Assembly (NCBI RefSeq): GCF_001654455.1
Contig: NZ_CP015772.1
Span: forward strand, 4,836,001 to 4,900,000
Direction: 5' to 3'
DNA: 64,000 nt
From: Niabella ginsenosidivorans
GTDB taxonomy: Bacteria > Bacteroidota > Bacteroidia > Chitinophagales > Chitinophagaceae
In this document: positions 25,133 to 34,648 of the stretch, piece after piece
Position numbering within the stretch: the stretch's first letter is position 1
Layout of the letters: each line of letters opens with the position of its first letter
The notes under the pieces: model-generated
Databases searched by the model: none
Told to the model about the DNA's origin: nothing
What the model saw: the letters and a program-made list of their open reading frames with translations, nothing else
Made by a program: the position numbers and the translations under genes

Positions 25133-28100
25133 CTAAAAACCGATCTGTACTCCCACATTTACTACGCGCTGGTTCATATAAGCATCCCCGGCAGTATTGC
25201 TTGTTACCTCAGGATCCTGCTGGTACAGGCTGTAGTTGGTAGATGTGAACAAATTATAGGCACTTGCATACACCCTTGCATTATTGATCTTAAAGGGAAG
25301 CATCCGGAGGGGTAACTGATAGCCGATATCCACCGTTTTTAAACGGATATAGCGCGCATCGATGAGCCAGAAGGTTGATGGATAGGCGGCAGGACTGTTG
25401 ATGGAAGCCGAGTTAGTAGTTAACCTCGGGAACTTCGCATTGTCTGCGTTGTCGGGCGTCCACCTCAATTCATGAACAGGTTGAAACTGGCTTTGGAAGG
25501 GCTCTATACCTGTGCCGGTAACATAAAAACTATAATTAAAGGACCCCTGGAACAGGATACTTAAGCTGAATCCTTTGTAACTGCAACCTAATGTAAGGCC
25601 GGCTGTGGTATTGGGTAAATTCGGTTTACCTATAGGCCCCATATCATTCTCATCAATGACGCCATCACCATTCAGGTCTTTATACTTCAGGTCGCCCGGC
25701 TGAACGGGGGTGAGCGGCTTTGCGCTGTTATCAATATCTGCCTGGTTTTTATAAAATCCCTCAAAAGTATACCCAAAAGGCTGGCCGATCGGATGCCCGG
25801 TGCGCAACAACCAGGGGAATGCGGGTGTTGCTTCATCCTGGAACAGGATCTTGTTTTTTGCATAAGAAAACACACCGGTTATATTGTATTGAAAATCGCC
25901 GATATTATTGCGGTACGATAACTGGCCATCAAAACCGGAATTGAGTACCCGGCCCATATTAAACCGGGCAGTGCCCACACCCAGTATCTGGGAGATGGAT
26001 CCGCGTGTGATCAGCTGATCATACCGTATATCCCTGAAGTAATCAACCGTCATGGAAATTTTGTCATTGAACATGTTCAGATCCACTCCGATGTCCAGCT
26101 TCCGGGCCTTCTCCCAGGTTACATTGCTATTACCAAGATCTCCTTCATATATAGTAGGATAAGTGACAGCGCTGCTTTCTCCGAAGGGATAGCCGTTGCT
26201 GCCGTTGTTATACTGCTGGTTATAAAGATACCTGTTGCCTATTACGACATCCGAGCCCACCATCCCATAAGAGGCCCTGAGTTTTAATAAATTAATCGCT
26301 TCCGCTTTGAAGAAGCTTTCTTTATTGATGTTCCATCCCAGGCCAATGGCCGGGAACAGCCCGTACCGTTCGCTTGATTGAAACCGGTCCGACCCGTTGT
26401 AGCCCAAATTAAAGTCCAGCAGGTATTTCTGCGAATAATCATAGCCGATCTTAAAGCTATAGCCCTGGAATTTATTGGGAACCGCTGCATTTTTCTGATC
26501 GGTATAGCTTTGCCGGTTGAACAGCAAGAGAGAGGTAATATGATGCGCTTTAAACGTACGGTCATAATTTAAAAATCCCTGCAGGTTGATGTTCTTATTG
26601 TAATCATTGGTTACGCCTACCAGGGTATAATTTGCAAGCTGGTATTGTCCTCTCGGATCAAGGGTGTAGCTGCCATCGGCCGGGTTATAATAATAAGACG
26701 GGGGAGAATAGCCGTCAAACAAACCACCCCTGAACAGCTGCCGTGAGGTCAGCTCCGTGCTGGCATAGGCCACCCGCCCGGTAAAAGATAATCCCTTTGT
26801 AATCATATCCAGTTTTTCAACCACCCCGAAAAGCACGTTCAGATCGCTCCGCTTATCCCGCTGGTAGCCGCTGTTGGCCAGGCGCGCATTCAGCGTAGCC
26901 AGGTTACCGGGGTTGTACCGGTCATAGGCATAGCTGCCGTTGGGATTCAGAAACGGGGCGGAGTAAGGCCGTATTTTCTGGAAATTGTAGATCTCCGAAA
27001 CAATGTTCTGGGCATGGGGCTGGTTGATGTCTCCAAACCGGGTGGTCACATCTAAACGGACAGACAGGCTTTTGGAGGCACGGATATCCAGATTGCTCCT
27101 GAAATTATAGCGGCGGAAGTTATAATTGTTATCGACCTCATTGCGGGGGTCTGAAAAATCTTTCAGCGCACCGTTTTGCAGGAACGCGCCACCGGACACA
27201 AAATATTTAACAATGTTATTACCACCGGAAACATCTACATTGGCATTTGTTTGTAAGGAATAGGGCTTAAAAATAGCATTATACCAGTTTACATTAGGAT
27301 GGCCATAGGGATCGTCTCCTGTTCTGAAATGTTCCAGGTCCGATTGGGAGAACGGAGGATTGAGCCCGTCATTGGTATAGGCCTCATTTTCGAGTATCGC
27401 GGTATGATAGGAATCCAGAAACTTCAGCTTTGTTACCGGGCTTTGTGTGCCACCTTCGATCCGCGCATTTATTTTTGGCCGCCCCATTACCCCTCTTCTG
27501 GTGGTAACAATTAAAACGCCATTGGCACCTTTGATGCCATATACCGCAGTGGTAGAGGCATCTTTTAAAATGGTGATATTCTCTATTTCATTTACATTGA
27601 TCTGCGCCAGCTGCTCATAGGTATATTCAATATCATCCACAATAATCAACGGCTTATTGCCGTCCGGATTTAACGAGCTTACCCCCCTGATAAAAAAATC
27701 GGAGGCATCCTTACCCGGCTGACCGGAGCGCTGCTGGGAGAAAAAGCCCGGCAACCTTCCTGCAAGGGTATTCTGAACATTTGCAGTAGGAACGGTTCTG
27801 ATCGCTTCTCCGGTTATGGCACTTGTAGCACCGGTATTCGTTACCCGTTTTTTGGTTCCGTACCCCACCACCACGATCTCATCCATACCCTGGGGCTTGG
27901 TCTGCATTGTAATTTCAAGCGGCTTATCCTCTTCCGGCTTTATCTCAAACGTTAAATAACCCACCAGGGTAAAAACCAGCTCACTGCCGGCAGCTGCAGC
28001 AATCGTAAACTGCCCGTTCTCATTAGTGGTCGTTCCCCGGGTGGTTCCCTTTATGGTAACAGAAACCCCGCGCAAGGGACCCATATTGTCCTTGACAATA

Positions 28101-28228
28101 CCGGATATTTTTCTTTCCTGACCGAATACCGTTGTTCCCAAAAGCAGGCAGAACATGAGTAGATAGATACGCTGCATAAAAAAGCAATTAACCAGTTTGT
28201 TCAATTTTATTTTCATCAATATTGCCAT
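25133..28228 (-). CDS. SusC/RagA TonB-dependent transporter (PUL B, second)
   Basis: A 1031-residue outer-membrane transporter. Several starts are possible; 28,228 lies 3 bp after the SusD stop, while 28,216 or 28,177 (MQRIYLLMFCLLLG) would give a shorter signal peptide. Features: signal ending TTVFGQ, carboxypeptidase-like domain (ISGIVKDNMGPLRGVSVTI), VVVGYGTKKR motif, plug with LIIVDDIEY and STTAVYGIKGANGVLIVTTRRG, barrel ending VVNVGVQIGF. No STN domain. It follows rather than precedes a SusD gene, so its own lid may be the more distant SusD at 34,649-36,430. Confidence 0.95.
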   Translation of the reverse strand: MAILMKIKLNKLVNCFFMQRIYLLMFCLLLGTTVFGQERKISGIVKDNMGPLRGVSVTIKGTTRGTTTNENGQFTIAAAAGSELVFTLVGYLTFEIKPEEDKPLEITMQTKPQGMDEIVVVGYGTKKRVTNTGATSAITGEAIRTVPTANVQNTLAGRLPGFFSQQRSGQPGKDASDFFIRGVSSLNPDGNKPLIIVDDIEYTYEQLAQINVNEIENITILKDASTTAVYGIKGANGVLIVTTRRGVMGRPKINARIEGGTQSPVTKLKFLDSYHTAILENEAYTNDGLNPPFSQSDLEHFRTGDDPYGHPNVNWYNAIFKPYSLQTNANVDVSGGNNIVKYFVSGGAFLQNGALKDFSDPRNEVDNNYNFRRYNFRSNLDIRASKSLSVRLDVTTRFGDINQPHAQNIVSEIYNFQKIRPYSAPFLNPNGSYAYDRYNPGNLATLNARLANSGYQRDKRSDLNVLFGVVEKLDMITKGLSFTGRVAYASTELTSRQLFRGGLFDGYSPPSYYYNPADGSYTLDPRGQYQLANYTLVGVTNDYNKNINLQGFLNYDRTFKAHHITSLLLFNRQSYTDQKNAAVPNKFQGYSFKIGYDYSQKYLLDFNLGYNGSDRFQSSERYGLFPAIGLGWNINKESFFKAEAINLLKLRASYGMVGSDVVIGNRYLYNQQYNNGSNGYPFGESSAVTYPTIYEGDLGNSNVTWEKARKLDIGVDLNMFNDKISMTVDYFRDIRYDQLITRGSISQILGVGTARFNMGRVLNSGFDGQLSYRNNIGDFQYNITGVFSYAKNKILFQDEATPAFPWLLRTGHPIGQPFGYTFEGFYKNQADIDNSAKPLTPVQPGDLKYKDLNGDGVIDENDMGPIGKPNLPNTTAGLTLGCSYKGFSLSILFQGSFNYSFYVTGTGIEPFQSQFQPVHELRWTPDNADNAKFPRLTTNSASINSPAAYPSTFWLIDARYIRLKTVDIGYQLPLRMLPFKINNARVYASAYNLFTSTNYSLYQQDPEVTSNTAGDAYMNQRVVNVGVQIGF

Positions 28229-28231
28229 AAC

Positions 28232-29968
28232 TTACCATCCCGGGTTTTGACGCATATTTGAATTTTTAACCACTTCATCGTACGGAATGGGGTATAAATA
28301 TTGCCGGGTGCTGAACACAGGTGTTAACACCTCAGACAAGGTATAGGTCAGCCTTCCTGACGAACTTTTTATAATAGACATCCCGTGCAACGGCTTATTT
28401 ACCACAGTTTCTGCAACCTTCCACCGCCTTATATCCCAGAACCGGTGCTCTTCAAAAGCCAGTTCAATCCTTCGCTCATTCCGGATCACCTGCCGCATTT
28501 CCTCCTTCGTCATGCCTGTTTTCAGGCCATAGCGGTTATCAGCTCCGGCATCAATACCTGCCCGTTTTCTTATGGCTGTTAAAGCAGCGTATACATCCGC
28601 ATCCGGGCCGGAAAATTCATTCTGTGCCTCGGCAAAATTCAACAGCACTTCTGCATACCTGAAAAGAATGAAATCATGATAGACATCTGAAAAGGTGTTG
28701 GTGGCTTCAAAAGCCCCCATAAATTTTCTCATATAATAGCTGGTTTTTGTTTCCATATTTAGTGTGCCCGGATGGCTTCTGCCACCTTCAAAGGTTTCCA
28801 GGCTGGTATTCAGCCATGGGTGGCCATTGTAAAAGATGCTCATTCCCAGCCTCGGGTCCCTGTTGGTATAGGGATCGCTGACATCATAACCGGAGCCTTC
28901 GGCATTGATATCCATCCCGTTTTTCATCGGGAACGCATCTACCAGCTCCTGGGTAGGGCTTGTTCGTCCATTGGCAGTACCGGGTGAGTAGCCCACCGGT
29001 CCGTTGATTACCTCAATACCCGTACCTTTGCCGTCTTCCCTTACAAAGATGATCTCCCTGTTCGTTTTTCCTTCTGCACCATCTACGGTAATAAAAATAT
29101 CTGAAAATAATTCTGGCACCAGGTCGTATTCCTTCCGGTCGATCAGCTCTTTTGCCGCATCTGCCGCCAGTTTCCAGCGGTTTCCATCAAAATTGGTATA
29201 CCCGGTCAGCTCGTTTCCGGATTCAATGTTCCCACCATTAAACAGCGGGCTGGCGGCGTATAATAATACGCGGGATTTTAATGCCAGACAGGCGCCTTTT
29301 GTAACAGACTGGTATTCTCCCACAGCCCGGGTCTGTGCCATGGTGCGCAAACTGTCTTTTATATGATCACATTCACCAACTATATAATCAACACATTCTT
29401 TAAAGGTGTTCCTGGGCAACTGCATATCATCTCCCAGCGTTCCTACTTTATCGCCTACCAGCGGTATGCCCCCGTATCTTTTTAAAAGCTCAAAATATAA
29501 AAGTGCCCTTACAAACCGTGCCTCGGCCTTATAGGCATGTTTTTTTGGGAAGCCCGGTTCTACCATCTTTTTCAGCGGCACTATGTCTATATTATTGATA
29601 AAAATATTGGCCTTCCGGATCCCCGCATAACAGGTGGCCCATACATTTTCACCGGATGGAAACGTGGCAGCCGTATAGCCGCCTGTGGCCAGCTTGTAAA
29701 CATCCACACTCCCCGTTTCGGAGGAAACGGCATCATCTGTGGCTGCATCCAGCAGGTCTGTGCCTACCCGGTTAAACCCCCTGGGCACAGTAAAATAAAT
29801 ACCGCTTAAATAGCGCTCCGCATTAACGCCCAACGAATCGTCTTTATCAAAAATGTAATCAATGGTATTGAGCTCCAATGGGATCTTTTCAATATTCTTG
29901 GCACAGGAGCACAGTATAACCATACCGCCGATCAATATCCTGGAAATATTCCGTATCATACCTTTCAT
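28232..29968 (-). CDS. SusD/RagB lipoprotein (PUL B, second)
   Basis: A 578-residue surface glycan-binding lipoprotein with lipobox ILCSC. SusD signatures: KAEARFVRALLYFELLKRYGG near the N-terminus, FPMKNGMDINAEGSGYDV and ERRIELAFEEHRFWDIRRWK near the C-terminus, and a final LYPIPYDEV. It lies 17 bp after the SusC at 29,986-33,096, the usual pair order, and 3 bp before another SusC. The long shared blocks with the SusD at 34,649-36,430 (for example IRKRAGIDAGADNRYGL against LRKRAGIDAGDDNLYGL) show that the two arose by duplication. Confidence 0.95.
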   Translation of the reverse strand: MKGMIRNISRILIGGMVILCSCAKNIEKIPLELNTIDYIFDKDDSLGVNAERYLSGIYFTVPRGFNRVGTDLLDAATDDAVSSETGSVDVYKLATGGYTAATFPSGENVWATCYAGIRKANIFINNIDIVPLKKMVEPGFPKKHAYKAEARFVRALLYFELLKRYGGIPLVGDKVGTLGDDMQLPRNTFKECVDYIVGECDHIKDSLRTMAQTRAVGEYQSVTKGACLALKSRVLLYAASPLFNGGNIESGNELTGYTNFDGNRWKLAADAAKELIDRKEYDLVPELFSDIFITVDGAEGKTNREIIFVREDGKGTGIEVINGPVGYSPGTANGRTSPTQELVDAFPMKNGMDINAEGSGYDVSDPYTNRDPRLGMSIFYNGHPWLNTSLETFEGGRSHPGTLNMETKTSYYMRKFMGAFEATNTFSDVYHDFILFRYAEVLLNFAEAQNEFSGPDADVYAALTAIRKRAGIDAGADNRYGLKTGMTKEEMRQVIRNERRIELAFEEHRFWDIRRWKVAETVVNKPLHGMSIIKSSSGRLTYTLSEVLTPVFSTRQYLYPIPYDEVVKNSNMRQNPGW

Positions 29969-29985
29969 TTTAAAAGTACCCTGAT

Positions 29986-32900
29986 CTAAAATTTTACATT
30001 AATGCCCATATTATACACCCGCTGTATGGGATAAACACCATACGGCACTTCGGGGTCCACCCGGTCGTAAGCCGACCAGGTAAATAAGTTCTGCGCGTTC
30101 ACAAAAGCAGTAACACCGGACACCTTAAACCGGGAAGTCCATTTAAAGGGAAATGTATATTGCAGGTTGATATTCTTAATCCGCCAGTAATCGCCGGAAT
30201 GCATCCAGAACGTACTGCTGCTTAGCGTGTAGGCGTCACCCAAACTCCCGTTTGCTTTCAGGCGCGGATAGGTAGCAGTTCCGGCTGTTTCAGGCGTCCA
30301 CCGGTTAAGCAGCCACTGGTATATTTGGCCGTACAACTGCCCGTTGGCTCTTAAGATCTCCGTATCCCAGCTATCAATATATAAATTCCTGTTTTTTACG
30401 CCCTGTAACAGTATGCTGAACCCGATACCTTTATAATTAAAGCCGGTTGTAAGCCCGTAATAGATCATGGGTTTGGTGCTGCCTATGGAGGTCATATCAA
30501 ACTGATCAATCACGCCATCCCCATTCAGGTCTTTGTATTTTATATCTCCCGGCTGAATGTCGTAGCCGGGTATCAGCGCGCCGGACTGCACTTCTGCTTC
30601 TGTCTGGAAGAGTCCTTCTGCTATATAGCCAAACCGCTGACCAACGGGCAAACCGGTCCGCACGTTCCAGGGATAATCGCGCCGCTGTTCATCCATATAA
30701 AGCACTTTGGTTTTTTCCAGTGAGCCGTTTGCAGTTACGAAATAGTTGAACGAGCCGATATGATTCTGATAAGAAACGGATAATTCCCCGCCTGTATAAA
30801 GGTTCCTTCCAATATTTTCCTGCGGGTACGGGGTGCCCAGTATGGCGATGTTTTTACCCCTTACCTGCAGCAGGTCGTAATAAACATCCCTGTAATAATC
30901 TGCATTTAAGGAAAGGTGATTGTTGAACAAAGCAATATCAAGCCCTGTGTTCCATTTATTGCCCTGCTCCCAGCTGATGTTGGTATTGGCCAGCCCGTTT
31001 TCAATAACAGCAATCTGCGCCCGTATATGATCGATGCCCGCAATGCCCGTTTGGTCATTGCTTTGCGCATAGGTCTGGCGCCATATAAAATAACCGGAAT
31101 TATCGATCCCGTTGCCGGTGTGGGCATAGGTAGTTCTCAGCTTCAGCAGGTTGATCCAGCTGATGTGGTCTTTGATAAACTTTTCTCTGGCAATATTCCA
31201 GCCTGCCCCGGCCGCATAAAACAGTCCGTATTGCTTGCCGGGCGGGTACCGGTCGTAACCACTGTAATTAACCGCCGCTTCCAGCAGGTACTTTTGCAGG
31301 TAATTGTATTCGGCCTTGGCCATATAATTGGTAGCGGTACCGGGCAGGTCAAAATTGAGCGTGGAGCGGCGGGTATCTGCCATCAGGTAGCCGGTGAAGG
31401 AGTGGCCGGCCGGGAATTCCTTTGTATACCCTAATTCCCCCTGAGCATACCAGTACCGTGCATTGGAAATAGCATAGAAATTATTGGCCTGTGCATTTGC
31501 GCTGCCGTAGCGGGCATATGTAGTATCTCCGCCATCTGCATCCAGCTGCATCAAATATACCGGTACCTGCATACTCCGGTCTGTTAACGTGGCAGATTGT
31601 ACAGAAAGATTTCCTTTCACCTTTGCCCATAATCCTTTTACCCACTTGTCAAAACTGTATTTCATGTCCACATTGGCCATAATATCCCGGTCATTGTTCA
31701 TCATATAGCCTGAGTTGTCTAATGAGGCTTTCAGGTTTGTCTGAAAAGAGTTATTGCCACCAAAAGAACCATTGGGGTTATAGATGGGGTATGCACTGTT
31801 GGGAGTTGTTAAAAGGTTTCCCAATATGGTATTAACAGTTGCTCCCGGCTGGCTGCCGTCCTGTATGCGGCCAAACAGCTGCACACCTATTTTAAAATAT
31901 TTTGTTACGTCAATGTCTACTTTTGAATTGATCAGGTAGCGTTGCAGCTGCAATTTTGCATCCGAGTTCTGTGTATTTAATAATCCCTCCTGATTCATAT
32001 AGCTTAAGGAGACCATGTACCTGGCCACCTGGCCGCCACCACCCAGGTTCAGGTTATACCGGTACATGGGCGCACTTTTTTTCAGCACTTCATCATACCA
32101 GTTCACGTTGGGATAACGATACGGGTCGTTGCCGTTTTTAAACCCTTCCAGGTCGGCCACGCTGTACAGGGTTTTCCTGCCCTCATTGGCCAGTGCTTCA
32201 TTTACCAGGTAGGCATAATCAAAAGCGCTCACCGGCTGCGGCAGCTTTAAGGGCTCCTGTGTACCCACCTCCGCCGTAAAAGACAGTTGTGGCGGCCCCA
32301 GCTGTGGTTTTTTGGTGGTCACCAACAATACGCCGCCCGAGCTCCGCTGGCCTAAGGCTATGGAGGACAATCCATCTTTTAAAACCGAAACGCTTTCAAT
32401 GCTTTCCGGGTCCAGGGAGAAAATATTCCGCTGGATACCATCTACCACTACTACCGGGTTTTGTCCTCTTAGTTTTAATGATATTTCATTATTATCGCTA
32501 AAGGGCGCCAACCCTGTTCTTGCCAGGGTGCCCGCCAGGTCACTGACCGAATTGGCATCTGCCGTTCCCGCAAAAGACCGGAACCCGCTTAACTGCTCCG
32601 TGTAAAGGCCAGGTAGCCTTCCGGTAAGCGCGTAGGGATAAAGAGTGGCCGGTGTGGTAGCTATCTGGGGGGTATACACCGTAGCAACAGACGCCAGGGA
32701 TAAATCCGCTTTTTTGGTTTCATATAACACATCAATACTGTCCGCCTGCGTTAAATAGCTGTTCCTCATCTGAACAGTAATATCATTTTCGCCTGGTTTT
32801 GGCTTGTAATACAGTACTTCCGTGTTGGCTCCGGAAAAAATTAATGAAGCCGCAGCCGCAGTTTTTATTTCAAACCGCCCTTCTTCATCACTTACAACAT

Positions 32901-33096
32901 AATTATCCGTTCCTTTTTCCCGGACCCTGATGTTTTGAACCGGGTGGCCATATTCATCGGCTACTTTCCCTTTTACCAAATGATCTGTTTGAGCAACGCT
33001 TCTATTGTAGAGCAGCATAGCTATTGCAACAACAACCGTTCTCTTTAGACAAGAATTTAACCGCGGCATAAAATTATTTCTGTTTATTGTGAGCAT
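29986..33096 (-). CDS. SusC-like TonB-dependent transporter (PUL B, first)
   Basis: A 1036-residue outer-membrane transporter; an internal start at 33,069 (MPRLNSCLKRTVVVAIAMLL) is equally likely. A carboxypeptidase-like domain (VKGKVADEYGHPVQNIRV) leads to a divergent plug: the usual VVVGYGT box is absent and replaced by SIDVLYETKKADLSLASVA, and the conserved AxIYGxRGxxGVI loop reads SSIALGQRSSGGVLLVTTKK. The barrel ends YNMGINVKF. These changes are typical of a SusC subgroup that lacks the canonical Ton-box region, and I expect a partner SusD immediately downstream (28,232-29,968). Confidence 0.93.
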   Translation of the reverse strand: MLTINRNNFMPRLNSCLKRTVVVAIAMLLYNRSVAQTDHLVKGKVADEYGHPVQNIRVREKGTDNYVVSDEEGRFEIKTAAAASLIFSGANTEVLYYKPKPGENDITVQMRNSYLTQADSIDVLYETKKADLSLASVATVYTPQIATTPATLYPYALTGRLPGLYTEQLSGFRSFAGTADANSVSDLAGTLARTGLAPFSDNNEISLKLRGQNPVVVVDGIQRNIFSLDPESIESVSVLKDGLSSIALGQRSSGGVLLVTTKKPQLGPPQLSFTAEVGTQEPLKLPQPVSAFDYAYLVNEALANEGRKTLYSVADLEGFKNGNDPYRYPNVNWYDEVLKKSAPMYRYNLNLGGGGQVARYMVSLSYMNQEGLLNTQNSDAKLQLQRYLINSKVDIDVTKYFKIGVQLFGRIQDGSQPGATVNTILGNLLTTPNSAYPIYNPNGSFGGNNSFQTNLKASLDNSGYMMNNDRDIMANVDMKYSFDKWVKGLWAKVKGNLSVQSATLTDRSMQVPVYLMQLDADGGDTTYARYGSANAQANNFYAISNARYWYAQGELGYTKEFPAGHSFTGYLMADTRRSTLNFDLPGTATNYMAKAEYNYLQKYLLEAAVNYSGYDRYPPGKQYGLFYAAGAGWNIAREKFIKDHISWINLLKLRTTYAHTGNGIDNSGYFIWRQTYAQSNDQTGIAGIDHIRAQIAVIENGLANTNISWEQGNKWNTGLDIALFNNHLSLNADYYRDVYYDLLQVRGKNIAILGTPYPQENIGRNLYTGGELSVSYQNHIGSFNYFVTANGSLEKTKVLYMDEQRRDYPWNVRTGLPVGQRFGYIAEGLFQTEAEVQSGALIPGYDIQPGDIKYKDLNGDGVIDQFDMTSIGSTKPMIYYGLTTGFNYKGIGFSILLQGVKNRNLYIDSWDTEILRANGQLYGQIYQWLLNRWTPETAGTATYPRLKANGSLGDAYTLSSSTFWMHSGDYWRIKNINLQYTFPFKWTSRFKVSGVTAFVNAQNLFTWSAYDRVDPEVPYGVYPIQRVYNMGINVKF

Positions 33097-33124
33097 GTTA
33101 GATCAATACGAGCCTGTTAAACGA

Positions 33125-34126
33125 TCACTGGCAATTGAACGTAAATTTGAACGGATCAGATGGCAGGGTACTGCCTCCATAACCCACTTTTTTTGTTCCC
33201 GTGGCATCCATTAAAAAATATTCCATCTTGGTCAAAGACTGATCTTCTTTTAACCCGAAGAACGAGCGCGGCCAGAAATCGAACCGGAACCTGTTGATCC
33301 CCGGTGCCGGCTTAAAAGCTGTTTTGTCACTCACTGCACATTGCTCAATCACCTGCCCGTCATTGGTGTATCCCTTTGCACAGAGGTATATTTTTGTTTC
33401 CGGGCTTAAGGGAGTTGTAATCAGGTCGCCATCGTAATAGATGGTTTGAATATCGTTGTCGGTAGCTTTTGAAAGCTCCATCATGGCCAACTGTGGATTT
33501 ATAAAATCGATCAGGTCTCCTGTGCCATTGATAACGCTCAGACGTGCGGATTTACCATCGTGGTACTTGTCGCTGCCCGGGGCTTCCAGACCGTTATAGG
33601 TATTTCCTACAAAATAGCCCAGGTTCACCAGCATGTTTTGTTCCCCGGTTTTTGTAACAATTTTTACAGTATAGTCAACGCTGTTATTGACGTCGTAGGT
33701 TTTTGTGGAACGAAAGACCACCCATTCCATATCGCTGATCAGGTTGCCCATTAATGCATATCGTTTATCCTGCATTAATGCCTCGGGCCAGGATATCTGT
33801 GTATGCGTTTCTTTTTCTGAAGCGGGCATCAGGCTCATTTTTTCATTTTCAGCACTTAGTGCCGTACAGGTATAATAGACCGATGTGTTTTTAGAAGCAT
33901 TCCAGGATTTGGGCACCAGGAATCCTACTACCAGGGTTTTACCCAGGTTGGTTCCTGCAACATCCAGATGCACTTTTACAACAGCAGTTAAACTCTCCCC
34001 GGCATTTATCGTTTCCGGCTGGTCCACACCTGTAATATCCGTACTACAGGCCACCACCAGAGCCAGCAGCACAAAAGCGATCAGCAGTTTTCGAAAATTT
34101 TTCTTTATAAAAGGATTTGTTCTCAT
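33125..34126 (-). CDS. DUF4961-like surface lipoprotein
   Basis: A 333-residue lipoprotein (lipobox LVVAC, Cys27). The mature part is all-beta in pattern: an Ig-like start (ETINAGESLTAVVKVHLDVAG), a central sandwich and a C-terminal segment with NRFRFDFWPRSFFGL and MEYFLMDATGTKKVG. This matches my memory of DUF4961 proteins, found next to DUF5004 and SusC/SusD genes. A role in binding glycan at the cell surface is likely from the setting (25 bp after the DUF5004 gene, 28 bp before SusC) but not shown by the sequence. Confidence 0.7.
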   Translation of the reverse strand: MRTNPFIKKNFRKLLIAFVLLALVVACSTDITGVDQPETINAGESLTAVVKVHLDVAGTNLGKTLVVGFLVPKSWNASKNTSVYYTCTALSAENEKMSLMPASEKETHTQISWPEALMQDKRYALMGNLISDMEWVVFRSTKTYDVNNSVDYTVKIVTKTGEQNMLVNLGYFVGNTYNGLEAPGSDKYHDGKSARLSVINGTGDLIDFINPQLAMMELSKATDNDIQTIYYDGDLITTPLSPETKIYLCAKGYTNDGQVIEQCAVSDKTAFKPAPGINRFRFDFWPRSFFGLKEDQSLTKMEYFLMDATGTKKVGYGGSTLPSDPFKFTFNCQ

Positions 34127-34151
34127 ATACCTGTTTGAAAAAATGAATGAT

Positions 34152-34592
34152 TTATTGTGCTACCAGTGAATACTGGTAGGTGTTGGAAGTACATCCGGGG
34201 GCACCCCTTAGCACAATGCGCCGGGCGCCTTCCACAACCGGGTAGTCGAACTCATTGGTAAAGGTTTGTGAAGCGCCTTCCTGCCTAAAAGAAATATGCA
34301 ACGGATGTGTAGGATCATCTAAGGACCATGTACCGTTTTTTGAGATCACAAAGGGTGCCTGGTTGTTGACTATGTAGCTGCCGTCTTCTTTAAACTCAAT
34401 AGAGAAAGGGGCAAAATCGAAGTAGGGAGTTATGTCTACCCCGTTTCTTATTACGCTGGCAATCTTCCAGGTTCCAACAATATTTTTACTGGCTTCCGGG
34501 TGAATCTTTGTCTGCTCTTTTTTACAGGAATTGATACCCACCGAAAACAGGGTGAATCCCACAATTAAAAAAAATATTTTAACAGGCTTCAT
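34152..34592 (-). CDS. DUF5004-like small lipoprotein
   Basis: A 146-residue lipoprotein with lipobox VGINSC. The mature domain has the lipocalin-like pattern NIVGTWKIASVIRNGVDITPYF, then IEFKEDGSYIV and GTWSLDDPTHPLHISF, consistent with DUF5004. Such proteins bind small hydrophobic or sugar ligands or only assist the neighbouring SusC/SusD; which applies here is unknown. It stands between a SusD and the DUF4961 gene with short gaps and should be part of the PUL B operon. Confidence 0.7.
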   Translation of the reverse strand: MKPVKIFFLIVGFTLFSVGINSCKKEQTKIHPEASKNIVGTWKIASVIRNGVDITPYFDFAPFSIEFKEDGSYIVNNQAPFVISKNGTWSLDDPTHPLHISFRQEGASQTFTNEFDYPVVEGARRIVLRGAPGCTSNTYQYSLVAQ

Positions 34593-34648
34593 AGCAGGAT
34601 AATTATTATGTTATTGAATGGATCAATCTTGGCGGAGCGGTATCTGTT

